Assembly: GCF_051020985.1 (NCBI RefSeq)
Contig: NC_135010.1
Span: forward strand, 10,724,001-10,788,000
Direction of reading: 5' to 3'
Source: Nomia melanderi
Taxonomy: Eukaryota; Arthropoda; Insecta; Hymenoptera; Halictidae
Length of the DNA stretch: 64,000 nucleotides
Shown: one piece after another, positions 11,993 through 24,065 of the stretch
Layout: every line of letters starts with the position of its first letter
How positions within the stretch are numbered: the first letter of the stretch is position 1
Position numbers and translations under genes: made by a program
The notes under the pieces: model-generated
What the model was told of the DNA's origin: nothing
The model's input: the letters and a program-made list of their open reading frames with translations, nothing else
Databases searched by the model: none

Positions 11993-12193
11993 TTAACACG
12001 TTGACACGATTTTGTCGAGACAAATATGGAAGATGAAGATAATGTAACATCAACTTATGAATTACGTTGTTATTATTACAGGTTTGAATCGTTGAATGTC
12101 AGCGCATTAAGTTGTACTGCTTATAACATAGAAAAGTTTTCAAATAATCATCGTTAATGGAATGAATTATAGTAATTCAATTCGGTTGATTAA
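11993..12193 (+). mobile_element. Family B MITE, 3' palindrome region missing
   Basis: It starts TTAACACGTTGACACGATTT (11993) and ends at a TTAA at 12190-12193. The body matches the family (ATAGAAAAGTTTTCAAATAA, GAATTATAGTAATTCAATT). The segment that holds the family palindrome is absent. It abuts the next copy head to tail. Confidence 0.65.
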
Positions 12194-12202
12194 CACAACG
12201 TG

Positions 12203-12438
12203 TTGACACGTTGAACGCCGCGCGATTTCACTGATCAAAGTACGCGAAATGTTGAAAGATATTGAATTATTGAATTGAATCGTGCTATCGTTATTGCACG
12301 CTTACGTCGCTGAACGTCGCTGCACGAGGTAACATTACTAATAATATAGAACTGATTCAAACAGTCACCGTTTAATCGAGTGAATCATAATTCGATTTAG
12401 TTGGGGGTCACTCGTGACCCCACGGCATTCAACGTAAC
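12203..12438 (+). mobile_element. Family B MITE, near complete
   Basis: It starts TTGACACGTTGAACGCCG, with the outer TTAA mutated to TTGA, and ends GGCATTCAACGTAAC. The subterminal palindrome GGGGTCACTCGTGACCCC lies at 12404-12421 with only its two central bases unpaired. Confidence 0.75.
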
Positions 12439-13708
12439 TACTCAACTCCCCCATGTATTCGAACTAATACCTAGATTACACATGTAACTACCCAGAACTT
12501 AGAAAATCATTTCCCCCGTCCATTTCACCAACTATCCCAACTTCCAAAATACTCGAGGTTAGCCTTAAACAATTGCAATTCGACAATTCACATTCAAATG
12601 TTCACCCTCGCAGCTCTGCACAGAGCCTCGCAAACGATTCCACAAGAAAATGGCGCTGCTAAAAAAGGCTGCCAACCGGCAGCCCTGTCCAAACAGCTGC
12701 GGGTGTTGTCTCTCCCCGAGCAAAGTCGCTCGATCCACGCTCCCGTTTATATTCCCGATCGTTGTTACTGACAAATCCCGTTAGCCAGTCTCCGGGGAGC
12801 CGGATCTTCCGTCAAAGACAAAAAGGTCCGCGGTTGCTCGTCCACCATAGGCGCGCCAGGTCGAACCGAAGGGACGGGGCGTCGAATGGAGGTCGATAAG
12901 AGGGCTACTCGGAAGCGGAGGGGTCGTGGGAGGTCCCAGGGCCGGGTGGCCGGGCAAAAAGAGTATAATATTCGACGTGGATGAGCGTGGATAGGGTTCG
13001 AGCTCGAGGGGAGCGTGGGCGGCCAGGGGGTTGCCGGGTGGGAGCTTTGAACTCTCGGCCGCGGCATCGTCCGCCACGACGAACGAACTCCCGGCCGGAA
13101 TCCTCTTGAGGCCAAGGCGGATCGTTGAAACGCGAAAAGGTCACTGACTGACGTTCCGCGCCGGCTTAAGAACGGCTTTATGAATTTCTCGTGCTTCCCC
13201 ATCGCCTTGATCCCCTTTACGCGGCCGTCTTTCGATTCGCGCGCCCCCGAGCCTTCTCGATTTCCTCTTCGTTGCAAATGGGGCTTTGAGGTCGATCGGC
13301 GGGGCTGCGCGGCGGGGGGCGCGGGCTGATCGCGGATTTTAACACTTCGACGCGGTAGTTCGCTGACTGTTTCGCGCGAGGCTTATCGGTAGTACCTGTT
13401 GGCGATAATGGGATCGGAACGTTGGGGGAATGAGGATGCAATTGTGTGGTATCTAGAATTTTTAGCGTAGGTTGAAGTATTTTTAAGAGTGAATGTGAGA
13501 ATGAGTGTGAGTGAAGGCTGTAAAACGAGGAAAAGCGGCCTGCACAACGTCACGGACCCAAGACTGCGGGGCCAGCTTTTCAGGGGTGCGTCTGAGTGCT
13601 TGCGATGAGTGCGAGTGAGAAAAACGATTGTGAGGGAAGTTGTGTGTTGGCCTTCGTGGCATTGAGTTGTACTTTTCACGTGTTGTCCGTATTGTTTCCT
13701 TATTTCAT
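12439..13708. other. Unique intronic sequence, very GC-rich at about 12780-13330
   Basis: The 170-residue minus frame at 12765-13277 overlaps other open frames and is Pro/Arg/Ser-rich without motifs, consistent with composition. No RNA gene or element boundary was recognised. Confidence 0.5.
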
Positions 13709-13718
13709 TAAATACATA

Positions 13719-13987
13719 TTGTTGCGATACATCGAACTCGTCCCTCCAGCACGCACGGCTGAACCAACCCTTAGGATCTGAAGGGGGATGAAATAAACTG
13801 GTCGCTAAGGAGTTGGTCAGAGTAAACGAAGACAAGTAGTCTTCGAGCGAACGTTGACGAGAAAAGACGTGTCGAACTATAGACTACACTGTGTGATATT
13901 TCTATGAAATTGTAAATATAAGTGTATAAAGAACATTGTAAATAAATATGTTGCTGGCGAGCACCCCAGGACCCGCCCAGCGCAACA
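13719..13987. mobile_element. Possible solo LTR or short terminal-inverted element
   Basis: The unit begins TGTTGCG and ends CGCAACA, a perfect 7-base inverted terminal pair of TG..CA type, flanked on both sides by ATAT as a possible 4-base target duplication. AATAAA occurs near the 3' end (13939-13944). This looks like a 269-base LTR. The inverted similarity extends imperfectly into the AT-rich flanks (about 13708 and 13998), and AATAAATATGTTGCTGG...CCAGCGCAACAATATATTTATT at 13940-14001 can form an imperfect hairpin. A non-LTR inverted-repeat element therefore remains possible. Confidence 0.4.
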
Positions 13988-14062
13988 ATATATTTATTCC
14001 TAGTTCTCGATTACTGAAGATCCACCTTTTCAATATCTATAATAATATCCCCACTATAAACT

Positions 14063-14080
14063 TGAGGGCTCGTCCGGGAT
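14063..14080 (+). other. tRNA-Pro-type primer binding site remnant
   Basis: TGAGGGCTCGTCCGGGAT differs at one base from the primer binding site complementary to the 3' end of tRNA-Pro (TGGGGGCTCGTCCGGGAT) used by many LTR retroelements. If real, an LTR ends at about 14062, which is 75 bases past the LTR-like unit, so the true LTR may be longer than 13719-13987. No gag or pol coding remains were recognised downstream. Confidence 0.45.
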
Positions 14081-16687
14081 CACTATAATTGGGAGATCAA
14101 TAGTTAAGTTCTATTCTTTCGAGTTTAAGGTGAATGTTACTTTTGTGTTTAGACTTTATTTAGGGGTCTACTGTCGGAGTGTGACAGGTAAATCGCTGTA
14201 ATAGATACAACCGCTCAAACTGTAAGCCTGAACATGCAAACGGGTATAGGACAATAGAGTCTAGTTTATTGCCCTGCTTTTTAAAACAGCTCCAAAACCA
14301 GGATTTTTTGGAATTCCCGAATACGCCACGCCACGACTGAAGATGACCTTTACGTTGGAGGCGTTTCATCTAACGACCTTGCCGATGACGAAAAATCAGA
14401 ATCGACCGATTAGAAACGATCACTCGATTCGTGATTCGATCACTCGAACGTCGTACGAACGAACGACAGAGATTTCTCACGGTGACCGTTGTAATATTGA
14501 CGAGAATCTTGTATATTACGTGGTCACTTGCATTCTTGCATTCTGGACGAGAAACTTTCGATACGTCGAATCATTGTTATCCTTGTACAGCTATTAAGTT
14601 TGTTATACTTTCAATTATATTGATACATCGTATAGTGCACGCGGATTATTTATTTAACATTCCTCGTGCACCACAACAAGAGATCCTTCGAGCCGGATCT
14701 CAAGGAACACAAAGTGTACCTTCGATTCACTGTAACGAGTCGCACAGTGCGCCACTTTTGTTATTGTTTGATGTACACGTAGAAGTCTCTTCCATTGAAT
14801 TATTCGAGTAAAATAGTTGCGGAGAGCAGGAGTGTAGAAGAAACGGCGCGGCGAAGGGTTAATCTTATAGTCAAGCGATTTGTTCGAGCAACGTGTCGAA
14901 CAAGGAGCAGCAACGAGCGGAGAGTGTATACAAAGTGCTTCTACTGGAAAGGAAACGGCCGTGCGCGTTAAAACAAGTCGGAAAGTTTTCCCCTACGACA
15001 ATTCGTTTCCGAGATAATCGCGATTGAAGATTGCACCCGCCGCCAGATAGAAACTGGCTAACTTGTCCGTTCGTGGCTCGCCGTTTCTGGTAGACGCCAT
15101 TCCGCGCGCAACTTTCCAAGTTGGTTATCGCCGAAAGGAAGATTCCGACGAGAGAATTTCGTTCTACGCTTTCGAGCTGTGTTTTCTGTAGAATCATCGC
15201 GAACCATACCGTAGTTTTTGGAAGACACTCGGCACATTGCTCTTCGACCTCTCGCTAAGCGAAGACACCGATCGTTCGCCCGGTTATCGTGATTTCCGAC
15301 GATCTCGTGTTCCTCTCAACCGCGCTCGCGATGAAAATGGACACTGATACACCGACCGAGACGCGGGAAAGTGTGATTCCCCAGCTACTTTCGCGCCGGT
15401 CTCGGGTTTAACGATATCGGCCGGCGTTCACGCCGGTTTACGAGCGAGAAATCCGTCAAAACGGCCCGCCTCGTGCTTCGACAATTATTCTCGAGCATGT
15501 CAGCGCCCGCGCACGCGTGAGACGCTTCAAAATTCCGCACCGCTTGTTCGGCTTTTACTGCCCGACGTTTTATTTGCATCCCGTTTTTACTGTCCGCTTT
15601 ACAGTCCGGAATAACCGTGTTCCCTCTACATCTTACCCTTTTTTATTGTTACGAACTTTTCCATCGGAGGATGCTTCCGGATCGATTTTACGCGCGCTTG
15701 TTAACCGCCCCGGGATCCGATTATGCTGAATTGTATTCCTATGATTCCGGGGAATCCTGTATAAATTGGAGGATCCTTTTGCGCAGGAAATCCGCTGGAT
15801 TTTTCGCGAACTTCCGTGAATTCCTCCGTCGTCGCATGCATATTCCCCAACTTTTATACGCGGAACCTTCAAAATCGGAATATACCGCGAGTAAAATAAA
15901 TTCGTCGCAAGGAATAATTTTCCTCGGTTAAAACCGGATATCCCAGCTTTCTCGTTCCGAGAGTAACGTTCACCTTAGAGTGAAATAAATTATCTCGACA
16001 AGTGCGCTTTCTTCTCGTTAAAATCACGTATTCGTAAGATCATACGTAAAATCTGCGAACGTTAATATATTCGAACCACATAAGTCACTTCGTACATTCC
16101 ACGAAGTGACGTACGTCGTAAAATAAAACGAGTTGTCCGAAGAAGCGCGTTCTTTCCTCGTGAAAAAAGAAGTTCATCCGAGCGGCACGTCTTCCGAAAT
16201 TCTTCTCCAGCGGTATCGGGAAAGTTATTGTTTTCCCGGAGAAATCTCGCGGCGTCTCCATTAAGTGGACGCCATTAGCGGACCTCTTTGTAAGGCGACG
16301 AGACAATGGAACTTCGGAATTATCTGTCTACCGCATTCCTCGAGGATCCTCGCGAAGCGGGGATTCGGAGGCGTATTAATTACGCGATTTCCCCGCGCGG
16401 GATCGTCGCCGTCGCGCGAGGAGCGCGTAACCGCGAGTGAATTTCGCGGAAACACGCACACAATTAAGCCGTCTCGCGCAGCGAGACACAACGAGGACCC
16501 TCGCGTCGCGAAATATCGCGGAGGATGGATGCTCCGCCGCCGAAAGGGAAAACGGAAGACGGGTTCGACGCGAGAGTCAATCGAAACTATCGTTATCTTT
16601 CGGAGACTGCGCGAACCAATTGAAATTTAGATATTTGTAGGACAGAGGATTAATTTAGATGATACTCGATATTACTGTAATTTAAAT
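14081..16687. other. Intronic sequence, possibly with further retroelement debris
   Basis: A 7-base-stem hairpin, GAGATCC...GGATCTC, lies at 14680-14701. No retroviral protein could be read between 14081 and 14820. From 14880 to 16640 the sequence is CpG-rich with only composition-driven open frames. Confidence 0.4.
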
Positions 16688-17112
16688 TTGATACTTTGTT
16701 ACACTAATAATTATAGGAGGTCAAAACATCAACAAGTAGCAATTCAAAATGTTTCGAAGTAGTTTCGAAGCTTAAAATAATTTTCAAAGATTCGATCTAC
16801 GATTTTATTTAGATTATCCATTGATTTTTAGTAATACGAGGCTTCCAGTAAGGAAATTATTGATACACTGGTATGAAATATAATAGGATATTGTATAATT
16901 TGATATTTTGTTACACTAATAATTATAGTAGGTCGAAACATCAACAAGTGATAATTCAAAATGACTTTCGAAGTAGTTTCGAAGCTTAAAGTAATTTTCA
17001 AAGATTCGATCTACGATTCTATTTAGATTATCCATTGATTTTTAGTAATACGAGGCTTCCAGTAAGGAAATTATTGATACTCTGGTATGAAATATAATAG
17101 GATATCGTGTAA
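16688..17112. repeat. Tandem duplication, two units of 212 bases
   Basis: TTGATA(C/T)TTTGTTACACTA begins at 16688 and 16900. Both units contain AGATTCGATCTACGATT, TTAGATTATCCATTGATTTT, TAATACGAGGCTTCCAGTAA and GGTATGAAATATAATAGGAT. Differences are few. Confidence 0.9.
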
Positions 17113-17222
17113 TAAATTTCACTGGGTACCGAGGACTCGCTTTAGCCGAGATCGTCGAAACGAGCACGATCAACCTCGATCGAATGAAGCGAATCCGTTG
17201 TTTCAGCCTTGCCGGTTAATCG
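17102..17222 (+). repeat. Dispersed duplicate, longer copy (partner 19530-19598)
   Basis: ATATCGTGTAATAAATTTCA, GACTCGCTTTAG and AATCCGTTGTTTCAGCCTTG are shared with 19530-19598, where the middle (about 50 bases, holding GAGATCGTCGAAACGAGCAC) is missing. Confidence 0.75.
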
Positions 17223-19334
17223 TGTCAGCGTTTCTCGGGAGGAAAACGGTTATTAGATTATATATCTCGTTGCGGAAGATCGTCGGCGGAAAACTGGAGT
17301 ACAGGCCGATCGCGGGAGTCAGCCAGCGAAAGATTTCACGAGCGAGCGGCCCGGCAACGGCGTAATTGAGCATGCTGATAATTATTACGGCGCTCGGACT
17401 GGCCGAGCAGATTCCATCAATTTCGGTTCCAAGCGTCGGAAGGAGATGAATTTCCCGGCTGTTTCTCGCGTCGTAATTGTTTCCCGCGTTCGAGACGACT
17501 TCCATCCTTTCTACGGGTTATTAATAGTTCGCCGCGTCTCTTGTCTACGGGATGGTCCGTTGCTGGCAGTATCGTACGGATTGTTCCGCTTCAGAAACAA
17601 ATTAACAACTTCCAGCTGCATGGTACCATCGGCGAAATTTATCCGAGCGAAACTTTGTGTCTGGACAGCTTGAATTTAAATGCTTGTCGTTGATATTATT
17701 TATTTCTTTATTTTACATGCTTCAACGATGGACAACTTATACGTTGATCGTAAAATTTCGAAGATTTCGAGAGAGAACATAGGAAGTACGATTAACAGAA
17801 CTTCTGATGGATAGATTATCTGGATAATTAAGCGAAAACCAGACGGTACACCAGCCGACACGTGTTACCCTTCCCCGAATTAGTTTAAAATACGATCTCT
17901 AATTGGCGAGGGCGGGCCCTAATCTGTTCGACATTCGCCGGTAATTTGTTTCGATCCTGATTGACCTATTAGCGGATTCGTTGCTGCCCGACGATTTAAT
18001 CGACCGCGGTGGTGGGATGAATGCGTGATTCCGGCGTCGGCTAATGGATTAGGAAGATCAAACGCCGCCAATTAAAGAAGCATCGTATATTTACGTCGAA
18101 CCCTACAACTTTCCGATCAAACAGAACCCTCGATATTTAAACGAATCCTGTAAAATACCAATTCCAACCCTTGAAACAACACTAAAACAATAAAACACTC
18201 CAATACCTAAGATCACTAATGCAACTCGATAATTACCGATCTTACACTATAAACCCAAATCTCAAGAACCAAACGACAAACAACAACTCAAGCAAAAACG
18301 AGGGCTTCGAAATCCGTTCGCTTAAAAACCCCGAAAACCGTGCGCATAATTCGTTCCATCAACGGGCCATCGATCAAGCGCGCACCCCTTTTTTTCAAAA
18401 CGTTCGCCCAGCGATGCATCAAAAGTGTCGCGGACAGGGCGGAGCGCAGCGTTGCATCGGCGCGGGGGAGGCGAGGACCGCGCGCCGGCTTCTTATCCGG
18501 AAACAATGTATCAGCTGGTATCGATCGGAGAGCGCGAAAACCACCCCTCCGGTCCGCTGCCTCCCCCAGCCGAGCGTTTCGTCGTTATTTTTTAGCATCC
18601 CCCGGTACTAATGCTGCCAGCCGCACCACGACACTCGTTACCGGTGACATCGACACGGCGCGGGGCGGCTCGGGCAGAGGGTAAACGTTCCGCGCCGCCT
18701 CGCCGGGGGTGGAAACGTCGATCGACCCTCCTTTCCGCGCGCTTTTATTCCTTTTTCTCTCGCCGCACGCACCCGCGCACCCACGCACGCACAAGTTTCA
18801 TCCGAGCTCTCTCCGTGTTTCGCGCTCCTTTCCGCCTTTTCCATCCCTCGCCGTCGCCACCCTCCGGCTCGCGATATTCTCGCGTGCCCCACGGCCTCCG
18901 GGGGAAACAAATGAACAACGATCATCGTGATCCAACCTGTCTGGCGACGCCCGCGGCGCGATGGACTTACTTCCCGCCGTCCAACTGATTGCGGGGAGCA
19001 TTAATTTCTTGGGACCAGGGCTGCTGGAATTTTTGCGGTGAATTTGTTCTGGGAGTATTTAGTTTCATTTAGGTGATTCGCGTGGGTAGATTTGCGAGTG
19101 ATATTTTAATCCTAGGAATCGGAACGTATTTATTTTCAGTTTTCGTTTCTTCCGTTTTATGATCGTTTCATTTTCTGATTCTTGATATGTTTGATCAGTA
19201 ATTTGCTATTTGACAATACTGTAATTACTGTATTATTGCATTATGCGGGATCGAGCGATGAAGAGGAAGCTTGATAGGCTTAGAGATTACTCGGCGTTAT
19301 GCTATATATTCAATTCATTGAAGGGAGCGCTGTT
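17223..19334. other. Unique intronic sequence; GC-rich 18360-18960
   Basis: Dense overlapping frames on both strands at 18219-19001 are Arg/Pro/Ser-rich translations of CpG-rich DNA. No family, splice pattern or RNA gene was recognised. Confidence 0.5.
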
Positions 19335-19525
19335 TTAACCCTTTGCGGACGAAGATTCTTTGAAATGTACAAGATCTTCAACAGATGAAGTGAATAATAT
19401 ATTAACTGCCTAAATAATAGCGATAACAGAAAATATATATTAATCTCTTGCTGCCCGAGTAACTAAATCATCTGCCCGCGACTTAGTTTTGCAAATATGA
19501 ACGAATTGAGCCGCGACGGCTCAAC
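19335..19525 (+). mobile_element. Family A2 MITE, right TIR lost
   Basis: It starts TTAACCCTTTGCGGACGAAG (19335) and follows the 30694-30899 copy (TTCTTTGAAA, CTTCAACA). Near the lost right end is a perfect stem-loop, TTGAGCCG CGA CGGCTCAA, at 19506-19524. The duplicate segment at 19530 follows directly. Confidence 0.75.
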
Positions 19526-19529
19526 AGAT

Positions 19530-19598
19530 ATCGTGTAATCAATTTTACTGGAGGAGTCGCTTTAGAATCCGTTGTTTCAGCCTTGCCGGTTAATCGTC
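19530..19598 (+). repeat. Dispersed duplicate, shorter copy (partner 17102-17222)
   Basis: Collinear with 17102-17222 apart from an internal deletion of about 50 bases. It sits immediately after the truncated end of an A2 MITE. Confidence 0.7.
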
Positions 19599-20535
19599 CA
19601 AAGTTACCAAAACTGCGAACTACAAAGATCTATCCCCATTTCCTTATATCTCAATCCATCCCCCAGCGCAAGCAATGAACATTCAAATGCGTCCGCGTCA
19701 CTGCCCAACAGAGTTCAGGGAGGGCTGTAAAAGGATCGCAGCGCGGGCGGCGTCGCGGAACCGAGAGCGTCGTCCGTCGGAACCGGTTCCGCGTCCGATC
19801 AGCGATTTCGACGGCGAGCCGCGTCCCTGCGGGAGGGCGGAAAGTCATTAAGGGTGTCGGGCACGCGTCAACCCCTTCCCATCGCCCGACGGCGACGCCG
19901 AGCGTAGCTTCATAAATACAGGAGCGGGGAGGGTCCGCGTTTCACGCGAACTGTCTGCCGTCGGTGACGGTTGTTCGTTGCGCGCCGCGCGACATGACGT
20001 ACGACCGACAGCGGCCGGACTTCGCGGATTTCCGTTCGAAATAAATATGTATCCGCCGGCGCGGCTTCCGACGCGACGAGGGATCCACGCCCGAACACGC
20101 ATACGTCACGCGTTTTTATTTTCCACCGGGCCGACGGGTGGGCGTTTTTTTCTTTTTTTTTTTTTTATTTATATTCCATTCACGTGTCGCGGGGATAACG
20201 TTACTCCGCCGGGAACGGGGGAAATTATGAACGATCCCGCGGGCCGCGGAGAAATATCGCCGCGCTCTGGAATCCGGCCAACGGATCCCGGAATAATGCC
20301 GCCACTGTGCTTCCTCGGATAATATTTACCAACTGAAACTAGCTACCACCTGAGCGAGGATTAAGGAGCTGGTACCCGAGCGGATCCGATGGAGCACGCG
20401 GTGCTCGCCGCCGCGGTAATTTTATTCCCGATAAAACTGTTCCCGCAGATTTTCCGGAGATAGATTCTCAACGCCCGGGCCGTTTATGCATTTAATCCGT
20501 TGGATCTCGTTATGTGAAACTATAAATGTATGTAA
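19599..20535. other. Unique intronic sequence with T-run at 20145-20166
   Basis: The T-run is 22 bases with one interrupting C. It is not preceded by a recognisable retroposon body. Otherwise this is GC-rich sequence with composition-driven frames. Confidence 0.5.
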
Positions 20536-21041
20536 TTAACCCCTCGCGCTCGACGATATTTTTCACTGAAAATATTCGTTACTTTCTGACTGAATGTTAA
20601 CGATATCTTTCGCAACACATTTGATCTATAAATTAAGAGAGAGCTATTTTACTTCGACGTTTCATGTGTTGATACGTTACACAAGGTTTATTGAATTGAA
20701 AATTTTATAAATGTAGGAAGTTAAGGTCGGCAGTTAGGAACGAATAAAGAAACACTAGCTGTTGTTAGGGCTGCCGACCAGCTGTCGGTCATCCAAAGAA
20801 TAAGCGACAGGTGAATGACCGAGAGAGTGAGTGATTATAGTTAGGAAGGATGCACGAGGAAAGGAGTCTTTTTTGAGAATTGCGAGTTGGAAAGTTATCG
20901 AGAGAGTATTGCGAGTATTAATTATAAGTTAAAGTTAAATCAAAATTATTTTAAGCCTTGTTTTTAGATCGTTCCAATCCCACATAAGCTTGCTATGTTG
21001 AATCAGGTGACTGTAAGGCGCCCCCGAGTGCAAAGGGTTAA
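20536..21041 (+). mobile_element. Family A MITE split by an insertion of about 300 bases
   Basis: TTAA ends lie at 20536-20539 and 21038-21041. The left TIR is CCCCTCGCGCTCG and the right end is CCGAGTGCAAAGGG. The body to about 20716 matches 59278-59425 (TTTCGCAACACA, TTTTATGTGTTGATAC-type, GAATTGAAAATTTTATAAAT). Bases of about 20717-21015 are foreign to the family and contain a perfect 9-base inverted pair, GGTCGGCAG (20725-20733) and CTGCCGACC (20771-20779), with AATAAA in the loop. Confidence 0.75.
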
Positions 21042-24000
21042 TTCGATGATAGATATAAGTGTTCGATACTAAGGAATATACTAAGTTATATATAATATAA
21101 TTTTATTTATTACAGTATTTATTATAGTAAACACTAAGTTTCGAGGTACGTCTGCCTATATTCAGAGTCGCATCACTTAGTCTCCAATACAATGTACAGA
21201 TCTACGTTAGATCGCTCTGTCAACGATCAATCCACAACGGAAGAAGCAAACTCGAGATTTCCAGGCTTCAGCCGAAATTCAGACAAAAGGTATCCCACCG
21301 TCCTGGGGAAACCGTTCGAAAAGCGGCGAAAACAGGGAACAAAAAGCAACCCTTCGACAAACAGCCTCGGTCATCGACATTAGCAAACAGATTCGCGCGA
21401 AAGCGGGCCAGATCTTCCAGGCCGAGTGTCACTTAATCAAACACGCCCGTTCCACGCGGAAACGCGGCTCGGGATCGTCGAAAACAAAATTCCCCCGGCG
21501 CTGGCCGCGACACACAGCTGGACGATGGTCCGGCGAGTGGCCAGCGACGCCTCCTCCCTCCGGTGGCCTCGATTATCGATTATGAAATTGCACCGGATAA
21601 AGCAAACGAGAGGCAACGGCGGCTCCCGTCGCGAACCCCGGGTTTCACGCTCGCGCCGGCGGACAGGTGCGCCGGTTGGCTTTCCGATTATCGGATGACA
21701 GACACAGGGGCGCGCTCGCGAGCGTCGAACACGCGGACCGCCGGTTTCTGTCGCTCCCGTGGCGACGAAACGGTTTTTTTTTCCGACGAGCGTTGTGTTG
21801 TCGATAGGCTGCGAGGCTCTAGCACCGCGCCGGGGAAGTTTGGGGAAAACACAATGGACGCGCTATCCATGGATCGGAATAGATGGAAGCTGTTTTCGCG
21901 GCAATTGCGACTTGTTGTTCTTTCCAGTTCCGGGGCTTAAATATACAAATGTTCTGTATCGCGCTGCGATGCTCTATGACGTTAGAATATCGTGATAAAT
22001 GTTTTTTAGAGAATAATTTCGAGGAGTCTAAGAGTGGTAGTATCGCAGGTTTTAATGTGTCGCTGTGCACGTTTCGAATAATTGTATTCGCACTGGTTAG
22101 CGGCTTTAGTGCGGGACTTGTTGCTAGAGTACTGGGAGCATTTGAATATGAGATCTATATTGCGGAATTAGGTGGAGTAACACTCGTATAACGACACATT
22201 TCGGCGTCCTTTTTCTATTCGGATGGAGAAGCGATACGGTTTCATAAATCCAATGTTTCACGACGGCGGTACTAAACTCGAAATACTGAACACGTTCAGT
22301 GGGTGATAAATATTAAATTACAGTGTGAAGTTGGTGCGCGTTCGTGTCGCGGGGGGGTGATTAAAATTCAAGAACGGCGGCAGAAACACGAGCTAATATC
22401 GTAACAACAAAATGGAACGTACAGTGAATTCCGCCTCGCTGGAACGCAAGTGGAATCAGCCTGTATTCGATCAGACGGAAACGCTGAACGCAAAAATATC
22501 ACCAACGGGTACCGGCGGGACAATCGGGACCGCTGTGAACGCGCGAAGGGCACGAGCAAGTGGAACGATCCCGCGTATGGTCAGACATCGGGGATAATTC
22601 TATTTCACGGGGAATTTTGCCGCGTCGTTTAATTAACGGTAACAAAATATCATAACTCCGAATGAAAACTGAGCGCGCGACAATGATTCGAACGCCGGGA
22701 TCGCGTGCCCTTCAGAAACAATTGGCACGGGGCGCACTCGCCATTGTTCTTTATCGCGCCGGCCGCGTAAACGCGACTCCATTGAAACCTAACCTGCCGT
22801 GCTGTACGGGGTGTGCCTATAAACACCTATTTAATTCTCATTTCCGCGGGACCCAGTTAATAAACTGTGAATTTACATAAACATACAGCGCAGCCTCTAA
22901 CGGGGATCGTTGTTAACGTGTCCGGCGTTGCAGCCGCTCCGCAAATCGACGCTCGCTTACCCTCTCCGGTTACACGCACACAGGTGCATTTTCCATGACA
23001 CCGCGTCATACTCCGACTGTCACTTTATCTACCTATGAAGCCTCATCCGGTTCACGGGGGCTGGTTATCGTATCCCCTATCCGTCTCTATCCGTTCTACT
23101 GCGTGTTCTCCGACGTTGATCCGACTAATTCCCTGCAGTTTGGCCATCGTATCGTATTAGTCGGTCATTATTGCGTGATTATCCAAGAATCTGGTTCCCC
23201 GGGAAATACCGCGTGCGATCTGGTGTCCACTGAACCGTTATATTACGCGCGATTAGCATTTTCCGTTGATTTTTCACCTTTCTAACGAATGCGGACGTCG
23301 CGAATGGATCGATCTACCGGTGAATAAGTGATCGCTGGATGATCGACAGATCATTCACTAGCTAAATAATCTTGTTACTGGTTAATTCTATCATTACGTT
23401 ATGCGATGTTCAAATTTTAATGACTAAATCGCAGGTGAAGTCGAGTTGATGCAGATAAATCAAGGAACGTTATGCGACGCGTGATCAGTTTCCACGGTCT
23501 TGTATTTTATTAATTATTTAAATTGATCCTGACGGGTCAACAATGGGTTCGGTTATATGGTTACAACAAGGAGAAACGGCTTTGCTCCGCGTTCGCGCCG
23601 GTGAATCGCTATTCCAACGAAAAAATGTCGGAAATCGCGCAGGAACGAGGTACCTGAGACGCCGCAGGAGAGCTGAATACGCCCTCCTTCGTTCTAATTA
23701 ACGTAAGGGCAGGAGGTTCCTTTTAGTATTCCATCCGCGGAGTATAAAAATGTTTGTTCGACACGGCGCTCCGAGATGAGAACGAAGTGTGCCGTAACGA
23801 GAAAAGAAATTCCCGGCTCGCCGCGGGGGTAATTTTAATGAAACCCGCTCGAGCGTTCGCGTTACTGTTATTGCCGTCACTTTTGCGTTATTAATTTCGT
23901 TCCCGCCGCTTTCGAGCCGGCCGGAGCCGTATAATCTCTTCATTCACGCCTTCGTTTCCTCCGTTAATTATCTATCGTTGGCGACTTTCGAAAACCGAAG

Positions 24001-24065
24001 ACATTCCACTTCGAAACGTCAACCGAGCCTCGTACTTCCATCTTCGATCCCTTCGTCGATCACCA
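21042..24065. other. Unique intronic sequence; GC-rich 21440-21870
   Basis: The 102-residue frame at 21883-22191 and the 96-residue frame at 22995-23285 (both plus strand) were read and resemble no known protein. No element boundaries were recognised. A G-run (GGGGGGG) lies near 22351. Confidence 0.5.

Noticed and set aside
20145..20166. T-run as the tail of an inverted retroposon
   Set aside because: No LINE or SINE body or target duplication could be recognised next to it.
21883..22191. 102-residue plus-strand frame with a hydrophobic stretch
   Set aside because: Its C-terminal half looks protein-like by eye, but there is no family match, and splice context is lacking.
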